A stretch of 64,000 bases of DNA from Burkholderiales bacterium (GCA_026005015.1 BPKG01000001.1:1678501-1742500); one strand, 5' to 3'; positions 8,295 through 17,315 are shown, counted from the stretch's first letter. Numbers and translations are program-made. The notes: a model not told the origin generated them from the letters alone.

Positions 8295-11003
8295 TCAGTG
8301 GGCCTCGTCCCAGTTGCGTCCGACCCCCACGTCCACCACCAGGGGGACCCGCAGCCGGGCGACGCCTTCCATCAGGCGGGGAACCTCCCGCTTGACTTCC
8401 TCCAGCTCCGCTTCCGGCACCTCCAGCACCAGCTCGTCGTGCACCTGGAGGATCAACCGGCTCGCGAGATTCCGCTCCTCGATCCAGCGGTGCACCGCGA
8501 TCATGGCCAGCTTAATGAGGTCCGCCGCCGTGCCCTGCATAGGGGCGTTGATGGCGGCCCGTTCGGCCGCCTGACGCCGGGCGTTGTTGCCGCTCCTGAT
8601 CTCGGGAAGCCACACCCGGCGCCCGAAGACCGTCTCCACATAGCCCTGGGCGCGGGCCTGCTCCCGCACCTGGGCCATGTAGGCGGCGACCCCGGGAAAA
8701 CGGGCGAAGTAGCGGTCGATGTAGGTCTGGGCGGCGGCGCGCTCGATCCCGAGCTGGCTCGCGAGGCCAAAGGAGGACATCCCGTAGATCAGGCCGAAGT
8801 TGATGACCTTGGCGTAGCGGCGCTGCTCCGGCGTCACCTGGCCGTGGGGCACCCCGAACACCTCCGCCGCCGTGGAGGCGTGGATGTCCTCGCCCGCCTC
8901 GAAGGCCTTGAGCAGCCCCTCGTCGCCGGAGATATGGGCCATGATGCGCAGCTCCACCTGGGAATAGTCCGCCGAGACGATGAAATGGCCCGGTGGCGCG
9001 ATGAAGGCCTCCCGGATGCGCCGGCCTTCGGCCGTGCGGATGGGGATGTTCTGCAGGTTGGGCTCGTTACTGGAGAGCCGGCCGGTCACCGCCACCGCCT
9101 GGGCGTAGTTGGTGTGCACCCGGCCGGTTTCCGGGTGGATCATGCGGGGCAGCTTGTCCGTGTAGGTGGACTTGAGCTTGGAAAGGCCGCGGTACTCCAG
9201 GATGAGCTTGGGCAGGGGATAATCCAGGGCGAGCTGCTGGAGCACGTCCTCGTCGGTGGACGGCGCACCGCCCGGGGTCTTCTTGACCACGGGAAGCTTA
9301 AGCTGCTCGAACAGGATTTCCTGGATCTGCTTCGGGGAATTGAGGTTGAAGGGCTGCCCGGCCACCTGATGGGCCTTTGCCTCGATCTCCACCATGCGCT
9401 GGGCAAGCTCCCGACTCTGGGCCTCGAGCCGCGCCACGTCCAGCAACACCCCGTGCCGCTCCATGGCGAAGAGCACGTGCATGACCGGCATTTCCAGGGC
9501 CTGGTATACGTGGAGCAGCTTGGGCTCGGCTTCGAGCTGGGGAAACATGGCCCGATGCAGTTGCAGGGTCACGTCGGCGTCCTCGGCCGCGTACTCGGTG
9601 GCGCGCTCCACCGGTACCTGATCGAAGCCGATCTGGCCCGCCCCTTTGCCGCACACCTCTTCGTAGGTGATGGTCTTCACCCCCAGATAGCGCTCGGCCA
9701 GGCTGTCCATGTCGTGGGCGCGGTGGCTTTGCAGCACGTAGGACTGGAGCAAGGTATCGTGGACCACGCCCCGGAGCGCAACCCCGTGGTTCGCGAACAC
9801 GTGCATGTCGTACTTGGCGTGCTGGCCTAGCTTGCGCTTCGTGTCGTCCTCCAGCCAGGGCTTGAGCCGCGCGAGGGCCCGGGTCAGGTCGAGCTGGGGC
9901 GGCGCGTCCGGGTAGCGGTGGGCAAGCGGCAGGTAGGCCGCCTCGTGGGGTTCCACGCAAAAGGAGATGCCCACCAGGCGGGCCCGCATCGGGTCGAGAT
10001 CGGTGGTCTCCGTGTCCACGGCCGCGAGCCCGGCGGTCTCGAGCCGCGCCAGCCAGGCCTCGAGCTGCGCCTCGGTGAAGAGGGTCTCGTAACGGCGCTC
10101 GGCCCGGGGCTCGGCGGTGGCGGGGGCGGCCGCCCGGCCGCCGTCCCCCGCCGGGTCCTGGGCCTCGAGCTCTCTCAACCAGCTCCTGAAGTCGAAGCGC
10201 TGGAACAGGGCTTGGAGCCGCTCCCGGTCCGGGGGCCGAGGCCGCAGGTCCTCGATGGAAACGGGAAGCGGCACGTCGCGGCGCACGGCGAGCAGCTCCC
10301 GCGCCTTCGGCAACCACTCCAGGGCTTGGCGCAGGTTCTCCCCCGCGACGCCCGGGATCTCACCCGCCCGGGCCATCACCGCCTCGAGGCTCCCGTACTG
10401 CTGCAGCCACTTGGCCGCCGTCTTGGGCCCCACCTTGTCCACCCCCGGCACGTTGTCGATGGCATCCCCGATCAGAGTGAGGTAATCCAACACCCGCTCC
10501 GGCGGGACCCCGAACTTGGCCCGGACCCCCGCTTCGTCCAGCGTTTCGTTGGTCATGGTGTTTACCAACACCACGTTCTGGCCCACGAGCTGGGCGAGGT
10601 CCTTGTCCCCGGTGGAGACCACGCAGCGCAGCCCCCGCGCCTGCGCCTCGCGGCAGAGGGTGGCGATCACGTCGTCCGCCTCCACTCCCTCCACTTCCAG
10701 CAGCGGCCAGCCGAGGGCCTGGATCGCCTCCTTGAGGGGTTCGATCTGCCGCGCCAGGTCTTCCGGCATAGGCGGCCGGTTGGCCTTGTACTGGGGATAC
10801 AGCTCCTCGCGGAAGGTCTTTCCTTTTGCGTCGAAAACGCAGCCGATATAATCGGCGTCATGTTCCCTGCGCAGCCTGCGCAGCATGTTCAGCACGCCGT
10901 AGATCGCCCCCGTCGGCTCGTTGTTGCGGTTTCTCAGGTCGGGCAGCGCGTGGAACGCGCGGTAGAGATAGGACGAGCCGTCCACCAACAGCAGCGTCTT
11001 CAT
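8295..11003 (-). CDS. polA: DNA polymerase I
   Basis: Repair and Okazaki-fragment-processing polymerase, 902 residues from ATG 11003 (start MKTLLLVDGSSYLYRAFHAL, the family's usual opening; a longer in-frame start at 11048 would overlap the divergent gene). The 5'-3' exonuclease domain covers about 1-300 (TGDKDLAQLV, GDAIDNVPGVDKVGPKTA). The proofreading domain keeps DTETTDLDP, so 3'-5' exonuclease is probably active. The polymerase domain has motif A (SADYSQVELRIMAHISGD), motif B region (RRYAKVINFGLIYG) and motif C (QVHDELVLEVP). It diverges from the LOG-family gene across only 30 bases. Confidence 0.97.
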   Translation of the reverse strand: MKTLLLVDGSSYLYRAFHALPDLRNRNNEPTGAIYGVLNMLRRLRREHDADYIGCVFDAKGKTFREELYPQYKANRPPMPEDLARQIEPLKEAIQALGWPLLEVEGVEADDVIATLCREAQARGLRCVVSTGDKDLAQLVGQNVVLVNTMTNETLDEAGVRAKFGVPPERVLDYLTLIGDAIDNVPGVDKVGPKTAAKWLQQYGSLEAVMARAGEIPGVAGENLRQALEWLPKARELLAVRRDVPLPVSIEDLRPRPPDRERLQALFQRFDFRSWLRELEAQDPAGDGGRAAAPATAEPRAERRYETLFTEAQLEAWLARLETAGLAAVDTETTDLDPMRARLVGISFCVEPHEAAYLPLAHRYPDAPPQLDLTRALARLKPWLEDDTKRKLGQHAKYDMHVFANHGVALRGVVHDTLLQSYVLQSHRAHDMDSLAERYLGVKTITYEEVCGKGAGQIGFDQVPVERATEYAAEDADVTLQLHRAMFPQLEAEPKLLHVYQALEMPVMHVLFAMERHGVLLDVARLEAQSRELAQRMVEIEAKAHQVAGQPFNLNSPKQIQEILFEQLKLPVVKKTPGGAPSTDEDVLQQLALDYPLPKLILEYRGLSKLKSTYTDKLPRMIHPETGRVHTNYAQAVAVTGRLSSNEPNLQNIPIRTAEGRRIREAFIAPPGHFIVSADYSQVELRIMAHISGDEGLLKAFEAGEDIHASTAAEVFGVPHGQVTPEQRRYAKVINFGLIYGMSSFGLASQLGIERAAAQTYIDRYFARFPGVAAYMAQVREQARAQGYVETVFGRRVWLPEIRSGNNARRQAAERAAINAPMQGTAADLIKLAMIAVHRWIEERNLASRLILQVHDELVLEVPEAELEEVKREVPRLMEGVARLRVPLVVDVGVGRNWDEAH

Positions 11004-11033
11004 CGGATGCTTTTCTTCTTTTGAGGTGCCCAC

Positions 11034-11762
11034 ATGAGTATCAGTCACAAGCTTCCTTCGGCGGTCGCCGTCGAAGCGTTGAAGAAAACCTGGTCGGCCC
11101 GGGAGTCGTGGCGGGTCTTCGGGATTATGTCAGAATTCGTCGAGGCGACGGAACGGCTGAGCGCGGTGATGCCGGCGGTGAGCGTCTTCGGCAGCGCCCG
11201 GGTCACCCCCAACCATCCGTACTACGCCCTCACGGAGAAAATCGCCCGGCTGCTCTCCGACGCCGGGTTCAGCGTGATCTCGGGCGGCGGCCCCGGCGTC
11301 ATGGAAGCGGCCAACAAGGGCGCGTTCTTCGGAAAATCCCCTAGCGTGGGCCTCAACATCCAGTTGCCCCACGAGCAGCACGGCAACCCGTTCCAGGACA
11401 TCTCCCAGAGCTTCCGTCATTTCTTCGCTCGCAAGTACATGTTCGTGAAGCTCGCCACCGCCTGGGTGGTGATGCCGGGCGGCTTCGGCACCCTGGACGA
11501 GCTGATGGAGGCCCTCACCCTGGTACAGACCGGCAAGTCCCGGCGCATTCCCATCATCCTGGTGCACGGACCGTTCTGGCAGGGGATGCTGGACTGGTTC
11601 CGCACCACGCTGGTCACCGAGGGCATGATCGACGCCGAGGACCTCGACCTGATCCAAGTGATCGACGAGCCCGAAAAGGTGGTGACCGCCATCTTCGACT
11701 ACTACGCCACCCGCGGCTTCTCCCCGTCCGAAAAGGAAAAGGAGATGCAACTCAACCTGTAA
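11034..11762 (+). CDS. LOG family protein (cytokinin-riboside-monophosphate phosphoribohydrolase-like)
   Basis: A 242-residue Rossmann-like protein with both LOG signatures: SGGGPGVMEAANKGA and PGGFGTLDELMEALTL. LOG enzymes cleave nucleotide 5'-monophosphates to a base and ribose phosphate; the bacterial substrate is often AMP or unknown. The C-terminus 'FSPSEKEKEMQLNL' looks like a flexible tail. The gene begins 30 bases from polA in the opposite direction, so their promoters must overlap or lie inside the coding ends. Confidence 0.87.
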   Translation: MSISHKLPSAVAVEALKKTWSARESWRVFGIMSEFVEATERLSAVMPAVSVFGSARVTPNHPYYALTEKIARLLSDAGFSVISGGGPGVMEAANKGAFFGKSPSVGLNIQLPHEQHGNPFQDISQSFRHFFARKYMFVKLATAWVVMPGGFGTLDELMEALTLVQTGKSRRIPIILVHGPFWQGMLDWFRTTLVTEGMIDAEDLDLIQVIDEPEKVVTAIFDYYATRGFSPSEKEKEMQLNL

Positions 11763-11790
11763 GGCTCAACGAAAAGCCCGGGCGCTCGTC

Positions 11791-11796
11791 TATAAT
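11791..11796 (+). promoter_or_regulatory. TATAAT -10 element upstream of the DUF2782 gene
   Basis: A perfect TATAAT lies 8 bases before an ATG at 11805. The predicted transcript start (about 11803) would put that ATG at the very 5' end. The ATG opens a 9-codon frame (MPLQRTTTS) whose TGA at 11832-11834 overlaps the DUF2782 start at 11831. No clear -35 box. Confidence 0.45.
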
Positions 11797-11830
11797 CCGG
11801 GGCCATGCCTCTGCAAAGGACAACGACATC

Positions 11831-12244
11831 ATGATCCCCCACCGCTTCGTCCAGGGCCTCGCCGCCGCCGGGCTCTTTTGCCTCTGGGCCGCGGCGGCAG
11901 CCCAGACGCCCAACCCGCCTTCGAAGCAGCCGCCTGCGCCCGCGGGACAGCCGCCGTCCAAGCCGCAACCCCCGGCCAATCTGGAACCCCTGCCCGAGCC
12001 GCCTCCCCCACCCCCCGGCTACGAGCCGGACCCTTCCCTCGAGCCCCAGGTGACCATCATCCAGCGCGGGGAGGAGACGGTGGAGGAATTCCGCATCAAC
12101 GGGCGCCTCTACATGGTCAAGGTGACACCCCGCTACGGGCCGCCCTACTACCTCATCGATTACCAGGGCAACGGCCAATTCATCCGCCGGGACAGTCCGG
12201 ACCCGGGTTTCAGCCCGCCCATGTGGGTCATCGAGCGCTTCTAG
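11831..12244 (+). CDS. DUF2782 domain-containing exported protein
   Basis: A 137-residue protein: a signal peptide (about 1-25, LAAAGLFCLWAAAAAQ), a proline-rich linker (about 26-68, runs of PPPPPP), then a compact DUF2782 domain from about 70 (VTIIQRGEETVEEFRINGRLYMVKVTP ... YYLID). Function unknown; in betaproteobacteria it is usually found beside homoserine kinase and polA, as here. Translation may be coupled to the tiny upstream frame at 11805-11834, since their stop and start overlap. Confidence 0.85.
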   Translation: MIPHRFVQGLAAAGLFCLWAAAAAQTPNPPSKQPPAPAGQPPSKPQPPANLEPLPEPPPPPPGYEPDPSLEPQVTIIQRGEETVEEFRINGRLYMVKVTPRYGPPYYLIDYQGNGQFIRRDSPDPGFSPPMWVIERF

Positions 12245-12269
12245 CGGGGCGGAGCCCTTCGCCTGCCCC

Positions 12270-13220
12270 ATGTCGGTCTTCACCCCCGTCACCCCCGAGG
12301 AGCTTTCCGCCTGGCTGCGCCACTACGCGGTGGGGACGCTCGTCGCCTTGGAAGGCATCGCCGAGGGGATCGAGAACACCAACTACCGGGTGACCACCAC
12401 CCAGGGCCGCTTCGTCCTCACCCTGTTCGAGAAGCTCAGCGCCGAGGAGCTGCCCTTTTACGTGGACCTGATGGCCCACCTGGCGGAGCACGGCATCCCG
12501 TGTCCCCGGCCCATCGCCGGACTGGACGACTGCCGCTTCCGGCCCTTGAAGGGCAAGCCCGCCTGCCTGGTGAGCTTTCTGCCCGGGCGGCCGCAGGAGC
12601 ATCCCGCGCCGGCCCATTGCGCCGCCGTGGGCGCCGTGCTGGCCGAAATGCACCTGGCGGGCGCCTCCTACCCGCGGCGGCTCGACAACCCCCGGGGTCC
12701 CAAGTGGTGGCGCGCCACGGCGCCTCAGGTGATGCCCCACCTTTCCCCGGAGGACGCCGCCCTGCTCAAGGAGGAGTTGCGCTTCCAGGCTCTGTACCGC
12801 TTCCACGACCTGCCCCGGGGGGTGATCCACGGCGATCTGTTCCGGGACAACGTGTTCTTTCTGGAGGGACGGGTGTCGGGGCTGATCGACTTCTACTTCG
12901 CGGGCAACGACGTCCTGCTCTATGACGTCGCCATCACGGCGAACGACTGGTGCCTGGATGCTCGGGGCCAGATAGACGAGGCGCGCTGCCGGGCGCTCCT
13001 CTCCGCCTACCACGAAGTGCGGCCCTTGACCGCTATCGAGCGCGGCGCCTGGCCCGTGCTGCTGCGGGCGGCGGCGCTGCGCTTCTGGATTTCCCGTCTC
13101 TTCGACTGGCATTTTCCCCGCCCGGGCGAGCTCACCCACGCCAAGGACCCGGAGCACTGCAAGCGCATCTTGACCGCCCACATCGCCGCTCAATCGCGGC
13201 TCGCGCGCCTGTGGGTTTAA
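12270..13220 (+). CDS. thrB: Homoserine kinase (APH/choline-kinase fold, ThrB type II)
   Basis: Phosphorylates homoserine for threonine synthesis. The 316-residue protein belongs to the aminoglycoside-phosphotransferase-like homoserine kinases, not the GHMP type. The kinase core motif VIHGDLFRDNVFF (HGD...N) and the metal-binding 'GLIDFYFAGND' are both present, and the N-terminus (YAVGTLVALEGIAEGIENTNYRV) is diagnostic of the family. It follows DUF2782 after 25 bases. Confidence 0.93.
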   Translation: MSVFTPVTPEELSAWLRHYAVGTLVALEGIAEGIENTNYRVTTTQGRFVLTLFEKLSAEELPFYVDLMAHLAEHGIPCPRPIAGLDDCRFRPLKGKPACLVSFLPGRPQEHPAPAHCAAVGAVLAEMHLAGASYPRRLDNPRGPKWWRATAPQVMPHLSPEDAALLKEELRFQALYRFHDLPRGVIHGDLFRDNVFFLEGRVSGLIDFYFAGNDVLLYDVAITANDWCLDARGQIDEARCRALLSAYHEVRPLTAIERGAWPVLLRAAALRFWISRLFDWHFPRPGELTHAKDPEHCKRILTAHIAAQSRLARLWV

Positions 13221-13254
13221 AATAGTTTCGTTCGTTATCCGCTCGGAGAGGCAG

Positions 13255-13983
13255 ATGCAGGTGCGCAGGCTCGCGCCCATGCGCGGCTGGGAATGGATCG
13301 TTCAGGGCTTCGCCCTGTTCCGCAGGAGTCCCCTCAACTGGATCGCCTTGTGCCTAGCCCTGGTGGGATTCGCCCTGGCCGCGAGCTTGATTCCCCCCAT
13401 CGGCGAACTGGTGTTCTACCTGCTTTCGCCGGTGCTGCTGGCCGGTCTCATGGTGGGCTGCCGCAACCTGGAGCAGGGCGGCCGGCTGGAGCTCACCTGC
13501 CTGTTCGAGGGTTTCCGACGCCAGACCAGCGCCCTCGTCACCATCGGCGGCGTCTACCTGGTAGGGCAAGTGCTGATCTACGGGGTGGTGGTCGTGCTGG
13601 CCGGCGCGAGCCTCAACGAGCTCATGCGGGACGTGCAGGGATCGACGCCGCCAGCGGTGCCCCCCATGCCCGGCCAGGTGATGCTGGCCCTCGCCGTGGC
13701 CGCCGCCCTGTCGGTGCCCCTGCTTATGGCGGTGTGGTTCGCCCCGCTGCTGGTGATTTTCGACGGGCTCATGCCCTTCGCCTCCATGCGGGAGAGCTTC
13801 AACGCCTGCCTCGCCAACATCCTGCCCCTGGTGGTCTACAGCCTGATCCTGATGGTGCTGGGCTTCCTGGCACTGCTGCCCTTCGCCCTGGGGCTGATCC
13901 TGCTAGTGCCCACCGTGTTCGCCTCGATCTACGTGAGCTACAAGGAGATCTTCGCCGCCGATCCGGCCCTGGCCGCGGCGTGA
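13255..13983 (+). CDS. BPSS1780-family integral membrane protein
   Basis: A 242-residue protein with about six hydrophobic segments (WIALCLALVGFALAASLI, LLSPVLLAGLMVG, LVTIGGVYLVGQVLIYGVVVVL, VMLALAVAAALSVPLLMAV, ILPLVVYSLILMVLGFLALL, ALGLILLVPTVFAS). The 'GWEWIVQGFALFRRSPLNW' opening is typical of the betaproteobacterial BPSS1780/YciC-like family of unknown function. A GGAGAGG ribosome site precedes the ATG. A TAAAAT (13218-13223) could be its own -10 box. Convergent with uvrD. Confidence 0.85.
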   Translation: MQVRRLAPMRGWEWIVQGFALFRRSPLNWIALCLALVGFALAASLIPPIGELVFYLLSPVLLAGLMVGCRNLEQGGRLELTCLFEGFRRQTSALVTIGGVYLVGQVLIYGVVVVLAGASLNELMRDVQGSTPPAVPPMPGQVMLALAVAAALSVPLLMAVWFAPLLVIFDGLMPFASMRESFNACLANILPLVVYSLILMVLGFLALLPFALGLILLVPTVFASIYVSYKEIFAADPALAAA

Positions 13984-14037
13984 CGCGGGCACCAATATCC
14001 CGAGAATGCCTGGGGGCGCTCGGCCCACTCTCCAGGC

Positions 14038-16227
14038 TCAATGGGCGGGGGTGAGCTTGGCGTACTCCAGCGCCAGCCACTTCAGCCCCGCCTCGGAAAA
14101 GCGCACCTGCACCCGGGCGTCGGGGCCCCGGCCTTCGCAGTTGACGATGACCCCCCGGCCGAACTTGGGGTGAAGCACGCTCTGGCCCACGTGCCACTCG
14201 GGGCCGCCGGCGAGGCGAAACGCTGGCTCCGGCCAGGTGGATCCCTGGGGCGAAGCCGGAGCGGGCGCAGCCCGGCGTGCCGGGACCCCGCTCCCCATGG
14301 CCTTCACCAGCTCGGCCGGGATTTCCTGTAGGAACCGGGAAGGCACGTTGTAGCGGGTCTGGCCGTGGAGCATGCGGCTCTGGGCGAAGCTCAAGTACAG
14401 CCGCCGCCGGGCGCGGGTGAGGGCGACGTACATGAGGCGCCGCTCCTCCTCCACGCCGCCGGGGTCCAAGAGGCTCTGTTCGTGGGGGAAGAGCCCTTCT
14501 TCCAGGCCGGTGACGAACACGGCGTGGAACTCCAGCCCCTTGGCCGAGTGCACGGTCATGAGCTGGAGCGCCTCCGCGCCGCTCGCCGCCTGGTGCTCCC
14601 CGGCCTCCAGGGCGGCGTGGGCCAGGAAGGCGGCCAGGTCGTGTTCTTCCGCCTCTTGGAGGAAAGCGCTCGCCGCGTTGACCAGCTCGTCCAGGTTCGC
14701 GAGCCGCTCCTCCCCTTCCCGCTCGGCCCGGTAATGGGCGGCGAGCCCGCTCGCCTCGATCGCGTGTTGAACCAGCTCCGGCAGGGACAGGGCGGCAGCC
14801 GCGGCGCGCAGGTCCTCGATCAGGGCCACGAACCCCTCGATTCCCTTGCGGGCCCCCTCCGGCTTCTGTCCCCTGGCTTCCGCCCTCCGGCGCGCCGCCT
14901 CCCACAGGCTCGAGCCGGCGGCCGCCGCCTCGCTGCGCAACTGCTCCAGGGTGCGGGCGCCGATGCCCCGGACGGGGAAGTTGATGACCCGCTCGAGGGC
15001 GCCGTCGTCGCCGGGATTGGCCGCCAAGCGCAGGTAGGCGAGGGCATGCTTGACCTCCTGGCGCTCGAAAAAGCGCAGCCCTCCATACACCCGGTAGGGA
15101 ACGCCGGCGCTGAAGAGGGCGTGTTCCAGGACCCGGGACTGGGCGTTGGAGCGGTACAGCACCGCCATGTCGGAATAGGGCACCCCTTCCCGGCTTAAAG
15201 CCCGCACCTCGTCCACCACGAACCGGGCCTCTTCCTGGTCGGTCAGGGCCTGATACAAGCGCAGGGGCTCTCCTTCGCCGTCCGTGGTCCACAGGTTCTT
15301 GCCCAGGCGATGGCGGTTGTGCTTGATCACGGCGTTCGCCGCCGCCAGGATGTTGCCCGCGGAGCGGTAGTTCTGTTCCAGCTTAATCAGCCGGTAGCCG
15401 GGATGGTCCCGCTCGAAATCCCGCATGTTCTCGGCGGAGGCCCCGCGGAAGGCGTAGATCGACTGGTCGTCGTCCCCCACCGCGAACAGGGGCGTCTCCC
15501 GGCCCGCCAGGCGCTTGAGCCAGAGGTACTGGAGGCGGTTGGTGTCCTGGAACTCGTCCACCAAGATATGGGCGAAGCGGTCCCGGTAATGGGCGGCGAG
15601 CGCCGGGTCGCGGGAGAAAAGCTCGTAGGCCCGGAGCAGGAGCTCGGCGAAGTCCACCACCCCTTCCCGGTCGCACTGCTCGTCGTAGGCGGCGTAGAGC
15701 TGCGCCATGCGCCGGGTGCGCTCGTCCAGGGCCTCCACCTGGGCGGCGCGCAGGCCTTGCTCTTTGGCGGCGTTGATGAAGTACTGGAGCTCCCGCGGCG
15801 GCACCTTCTCCTCGTCCACGTGCAACCCCTTGAGCAGGCGCTTCACGAAGGCGAGCTGGTCCTGGCTGTCCAAGATCTGGAACAGGGCGGGCAGTCCCGC
15901 CTCCCGATGATGGGCCCGCAGCAGCCGGTTGCACAGGCCGTGGAAGGTGCCTACCCACATGCCCCGGGGATTGATGGGTAGCATAGCCGAGATGCGGGTG
16001 AGCATCTCCCGGGCCGCCTTGTTGGTGAAGGTGACCGCCATGAGCCCGTGGGGGACCACCTGTCCTGTCTGGATCAGATAGGCGATGCGGGTGGTGAGCA
16101 CCCGGGTCTTGCCGCTGCCGGCGCCCGCCAGCACCAGGGCCGACTGGGGTTCCCCCGAAGGCTGCCGCAGGGGAAGGGTGACCGCTTCGTGCTGCTGGGG
16201 ATTGAGTCCGGAGAGAAGCTGCGACAT
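14038..16227 (-). CDS. uvrD: DNA helicase II, UvrD family
   Basis: A 729-residue superfamily-1 3'-5' helicase for nucleotide-excision and mismatch repair. Motifs: Walker A LAGAGSGKTRVL, motif II VDEFQDTNRLQY, motif III GDDDQSIYAFRGA, motif IV region LEQNYRS, motif VI VALTRARRRLYL. The C-terminus 'VGQSVLHPKFGRGVIVNCEG ... EYAKLTP' is the UvrD/PcrA Tudor-like domain, which separates it from Rep. A perfect 12-base hairpin ends four bases before the start codon, and no clear ribosome site is visible. It lies downstream of prk on the same strand. Confidence 0.95.
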   Translation of the reverse strand: MSQLLSGLNPQQHEAVTLPLRQPSGEPQSALVLAGAGSGKTRVLTTRIAYLIQTGQVVPHGLMAVTFTNKAAREMLTRISAMLPINPRGMWVGTFHGLCNRLLRAHHREAGLPALFQILDSQDQLAFVKRLLKGLHVDEEKVPPRELQYFINAAKEQGLRAAQVEALDERTRRMAQLYAAYDEQCDREGVVDFAELLLRAYELFSRDPALAAHYRDRFAHILVDEFQDTNRLQYLWLKRLAGRETPLFAVGDDDQSIYAFRGASAENMRDFERDHPGYRLIKLEQNYRSAGNILAAANAVIKHNRHRLGKNLWTTDGEGEPLRLYQALTDQEEARFVVDEVRALSREGVPYSDMAVLYRSNAQSRVLEHALFSAGVPYRVYGGLRFFERQEVKHALAYLRLAANPGDDGALERVINFPVRGIGARTLEQLRSEAAAAGSSLWEAARRRAEARGQKPEGARKGIEGFVALIEDLRAAAAALSLPELVQHAIEASGLAAHYRAEREGEERLANLDELVNAASAFLQEAEEHDLAAFLAHAALEAGEHQAASGAEALQLMTVHSAKGLEFHAVFVTGLEEGLFPHEQSLLDPGGVEEERRLMYVALTRARRRLYLSFAQSRMLHGQTRYNVPSRFLQEIPAELVKAMGSGVPARRAAPAPASPQGSTWPEPAFRLAGGPEWHVGQSVLHPKFGRGVIVNCEGRGPDARVQVRFSEAGLKWLALEYAKLTPAH

Positions 16228-16230
16228 GGA

Positions 16231-16262
16231 AGAATACGGGGCCGCTCAAAGCCCCGTATTCT
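16231..16262 (-). promoter_or_regulatory. Perfect 12-bp hairpin immediately before the uvrD start
   Basis: AGAATACGGGGC (16231-16242), 8-base loop, GCCCCGTATTCT (16251-16262). It lies in the 71-base gap between the prk stop and the uvrD start, three bases from the uvrD ATG. No T-run follows on the minus strand, so it is not a classic terminator. It could limit ribosome access to uvrD, or mark a processing site between the two genes. It is also symmetric enough to be a protein-binding site. Confidence 0.55.
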
Positions 16263-16298
16263 ACACCGCGCTCGGTCCCCGCACGCGGGCGGTCGGCC

Positions 16299-17195
16299 TC
16301 ACACCCGCGTGAGGGCCTCCAGCGCGTTCAGTTGCTTGCTCTTGGAGATCAGCTCCTGGATCAGGGGGGTGATGATGATCTCCATCGCCATGCCCATCTT
16401 GCCCCCGGGCACCACGAGGGTGTTGGGCCGGGACATGAAGGAGTTGTGCAGCATGGAGAGCAGGTAGGGGAAGTCCACCCCCCGGGGGTTGCGGAAGCGG
16501 ATCACCACGAAGCTCTCGTCCAGGGTGGGGATGTCCCGGGCGATGAAGGGGTTGGAGGTGTCCACGATGGGTACCCGCTGGAAGTTGATGTGGGTGCGGG
16601 AGAACTGGGGCGTGATGTAGTGCACGTAGTCGTGCATGCGCCGCAGGATGGTGTGGGTCACCGCCTCCAGGGAGTACCCCCGATCGTTCATGTCCCGGTG
16701 GATCTTCTGGATCCACTCCAGGTTCACCACCGGCACCACGCCGATCAGCAGGTCCACCTTGCCGGCGATGTCGATGGCGTCGGTCTTCACGCCTCCGTGC
16801 AACCCCTCGTAGAACAGGAGGTCCGAGCCCGGAGGAATGTCCTCCCAGGGGGTGAAGGTGCCGGGCTTCTGGCCGTAGGGGGCCGCCTCCTCCTCGTTGT
16901 GGAGGTACTTGCGGTACCTCCCCCGGCCGTTTTCCCCGTAGGCGCGGAACAGGTTTTCCAGCTCCTCCCACAGGTTCGCCTCCGGGCCGAAGTGGCTGAT
17001 GGCGCGCCCCTTCTTCTCCGATTTCTCGATCTGGCGCTTCATCTCCTCCCGGTCGTAGCGGTGGAACGCGTCCCCCTCGACGAACACCGCGTTGATCTTC
17101 TCCCGGCGGAAGATGTGCTGGAACGCCTGCTTGACCGTGCTGGTGCCGGCGCCCGACGAACCGGTAACCGCAACGATGGGATGCTTCTGCGACAT
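16299..17195 (-). CDS. prk: Phosphoribulokinase
   Basis: Makes ribulose-1,5-bisphosphate from ribulose-5-phosphate and ATP. It is 298 residues from ATG 17195 (GAGGAG ribosome site just upstream; a longer frame to 17261 lacks a site). The P-loop is VTGSSGAGTSTVKQAF, followed by VEGDAFHRYDREEM, YEGLHGGVKTD, VNLEWIQKIHRD and RVPIVDTSNPFIARDIPTLDESFVVIRF. This is the proteobacterial octameric class. E. coli has a non-Calvin paralogue with many shared blocks (including VPGGKMG.AME), so a Calvin role is likely but not proven. No RuBisCO or other cbb gene lies nearby. uvrD follows downstream. Confidence 0.85.
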   Translation of the reverse strand: MSQKHPIVAVTGSSGAGTSTVKQAFQHIFRREKINAVFVEGDAFHRYDREEMKRQIEKSEKKGRAISHFGPEANLWEELENLFRAYGENGRGRYRKYLHNEEEAAPYGQKPGTFTPWEDIPPGSDLLFYEGLHGGVKTDAIDIAGKVDLLIGVVPVVNLEWIQKIHRDMNDRGYSLEAVTHTILRRMHDYVHYITPQFSRTHINFQRVPIVDTSNPFIARDIPTLDESFVVIRFRNPRGVDFPYLLSMLHNSFMSRPNTLVVPGGKMGMAMEIIITPLIQELISKSKQLNALEALTRV

Positions 17196-17293
17196 GGCCT
17201 GCTCCTCGTCCCGTGGCATGCAAGGGGGCATCGACGGCGCTCGAATGCCCCAGTCTACCAAGCGTCAATTTAACAGAGGGTTTCGAAAGGCAA

Positions 17294-17315
17294 GATACGA
17301 CTTGCTTATCGTATC
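17294..17315. promoter_or_regulatory. Inverted repeat between prk and leuS (candidate operator)
   Basis: GATACGA (17294-17300), 8-base spacer, TCGTATC (17309-17315), a perfect 7-base inverted repeat. It is about 100 bases upstream of the prk start and 115 upstream of leuS. LysR-type activators such as CbbR bind imperfect dyads at this distance from prk. The assignment to any regulator is inference. Confidence 0.4.

Noticed and set aside
7347-9830. A plus-strand frame of 827 codons
   Set aside because: It overlaps DUF4197 and the antisense of polA; its product is low-complexity and matches nothing, so it is a shadow of GC-rich coding sequence.
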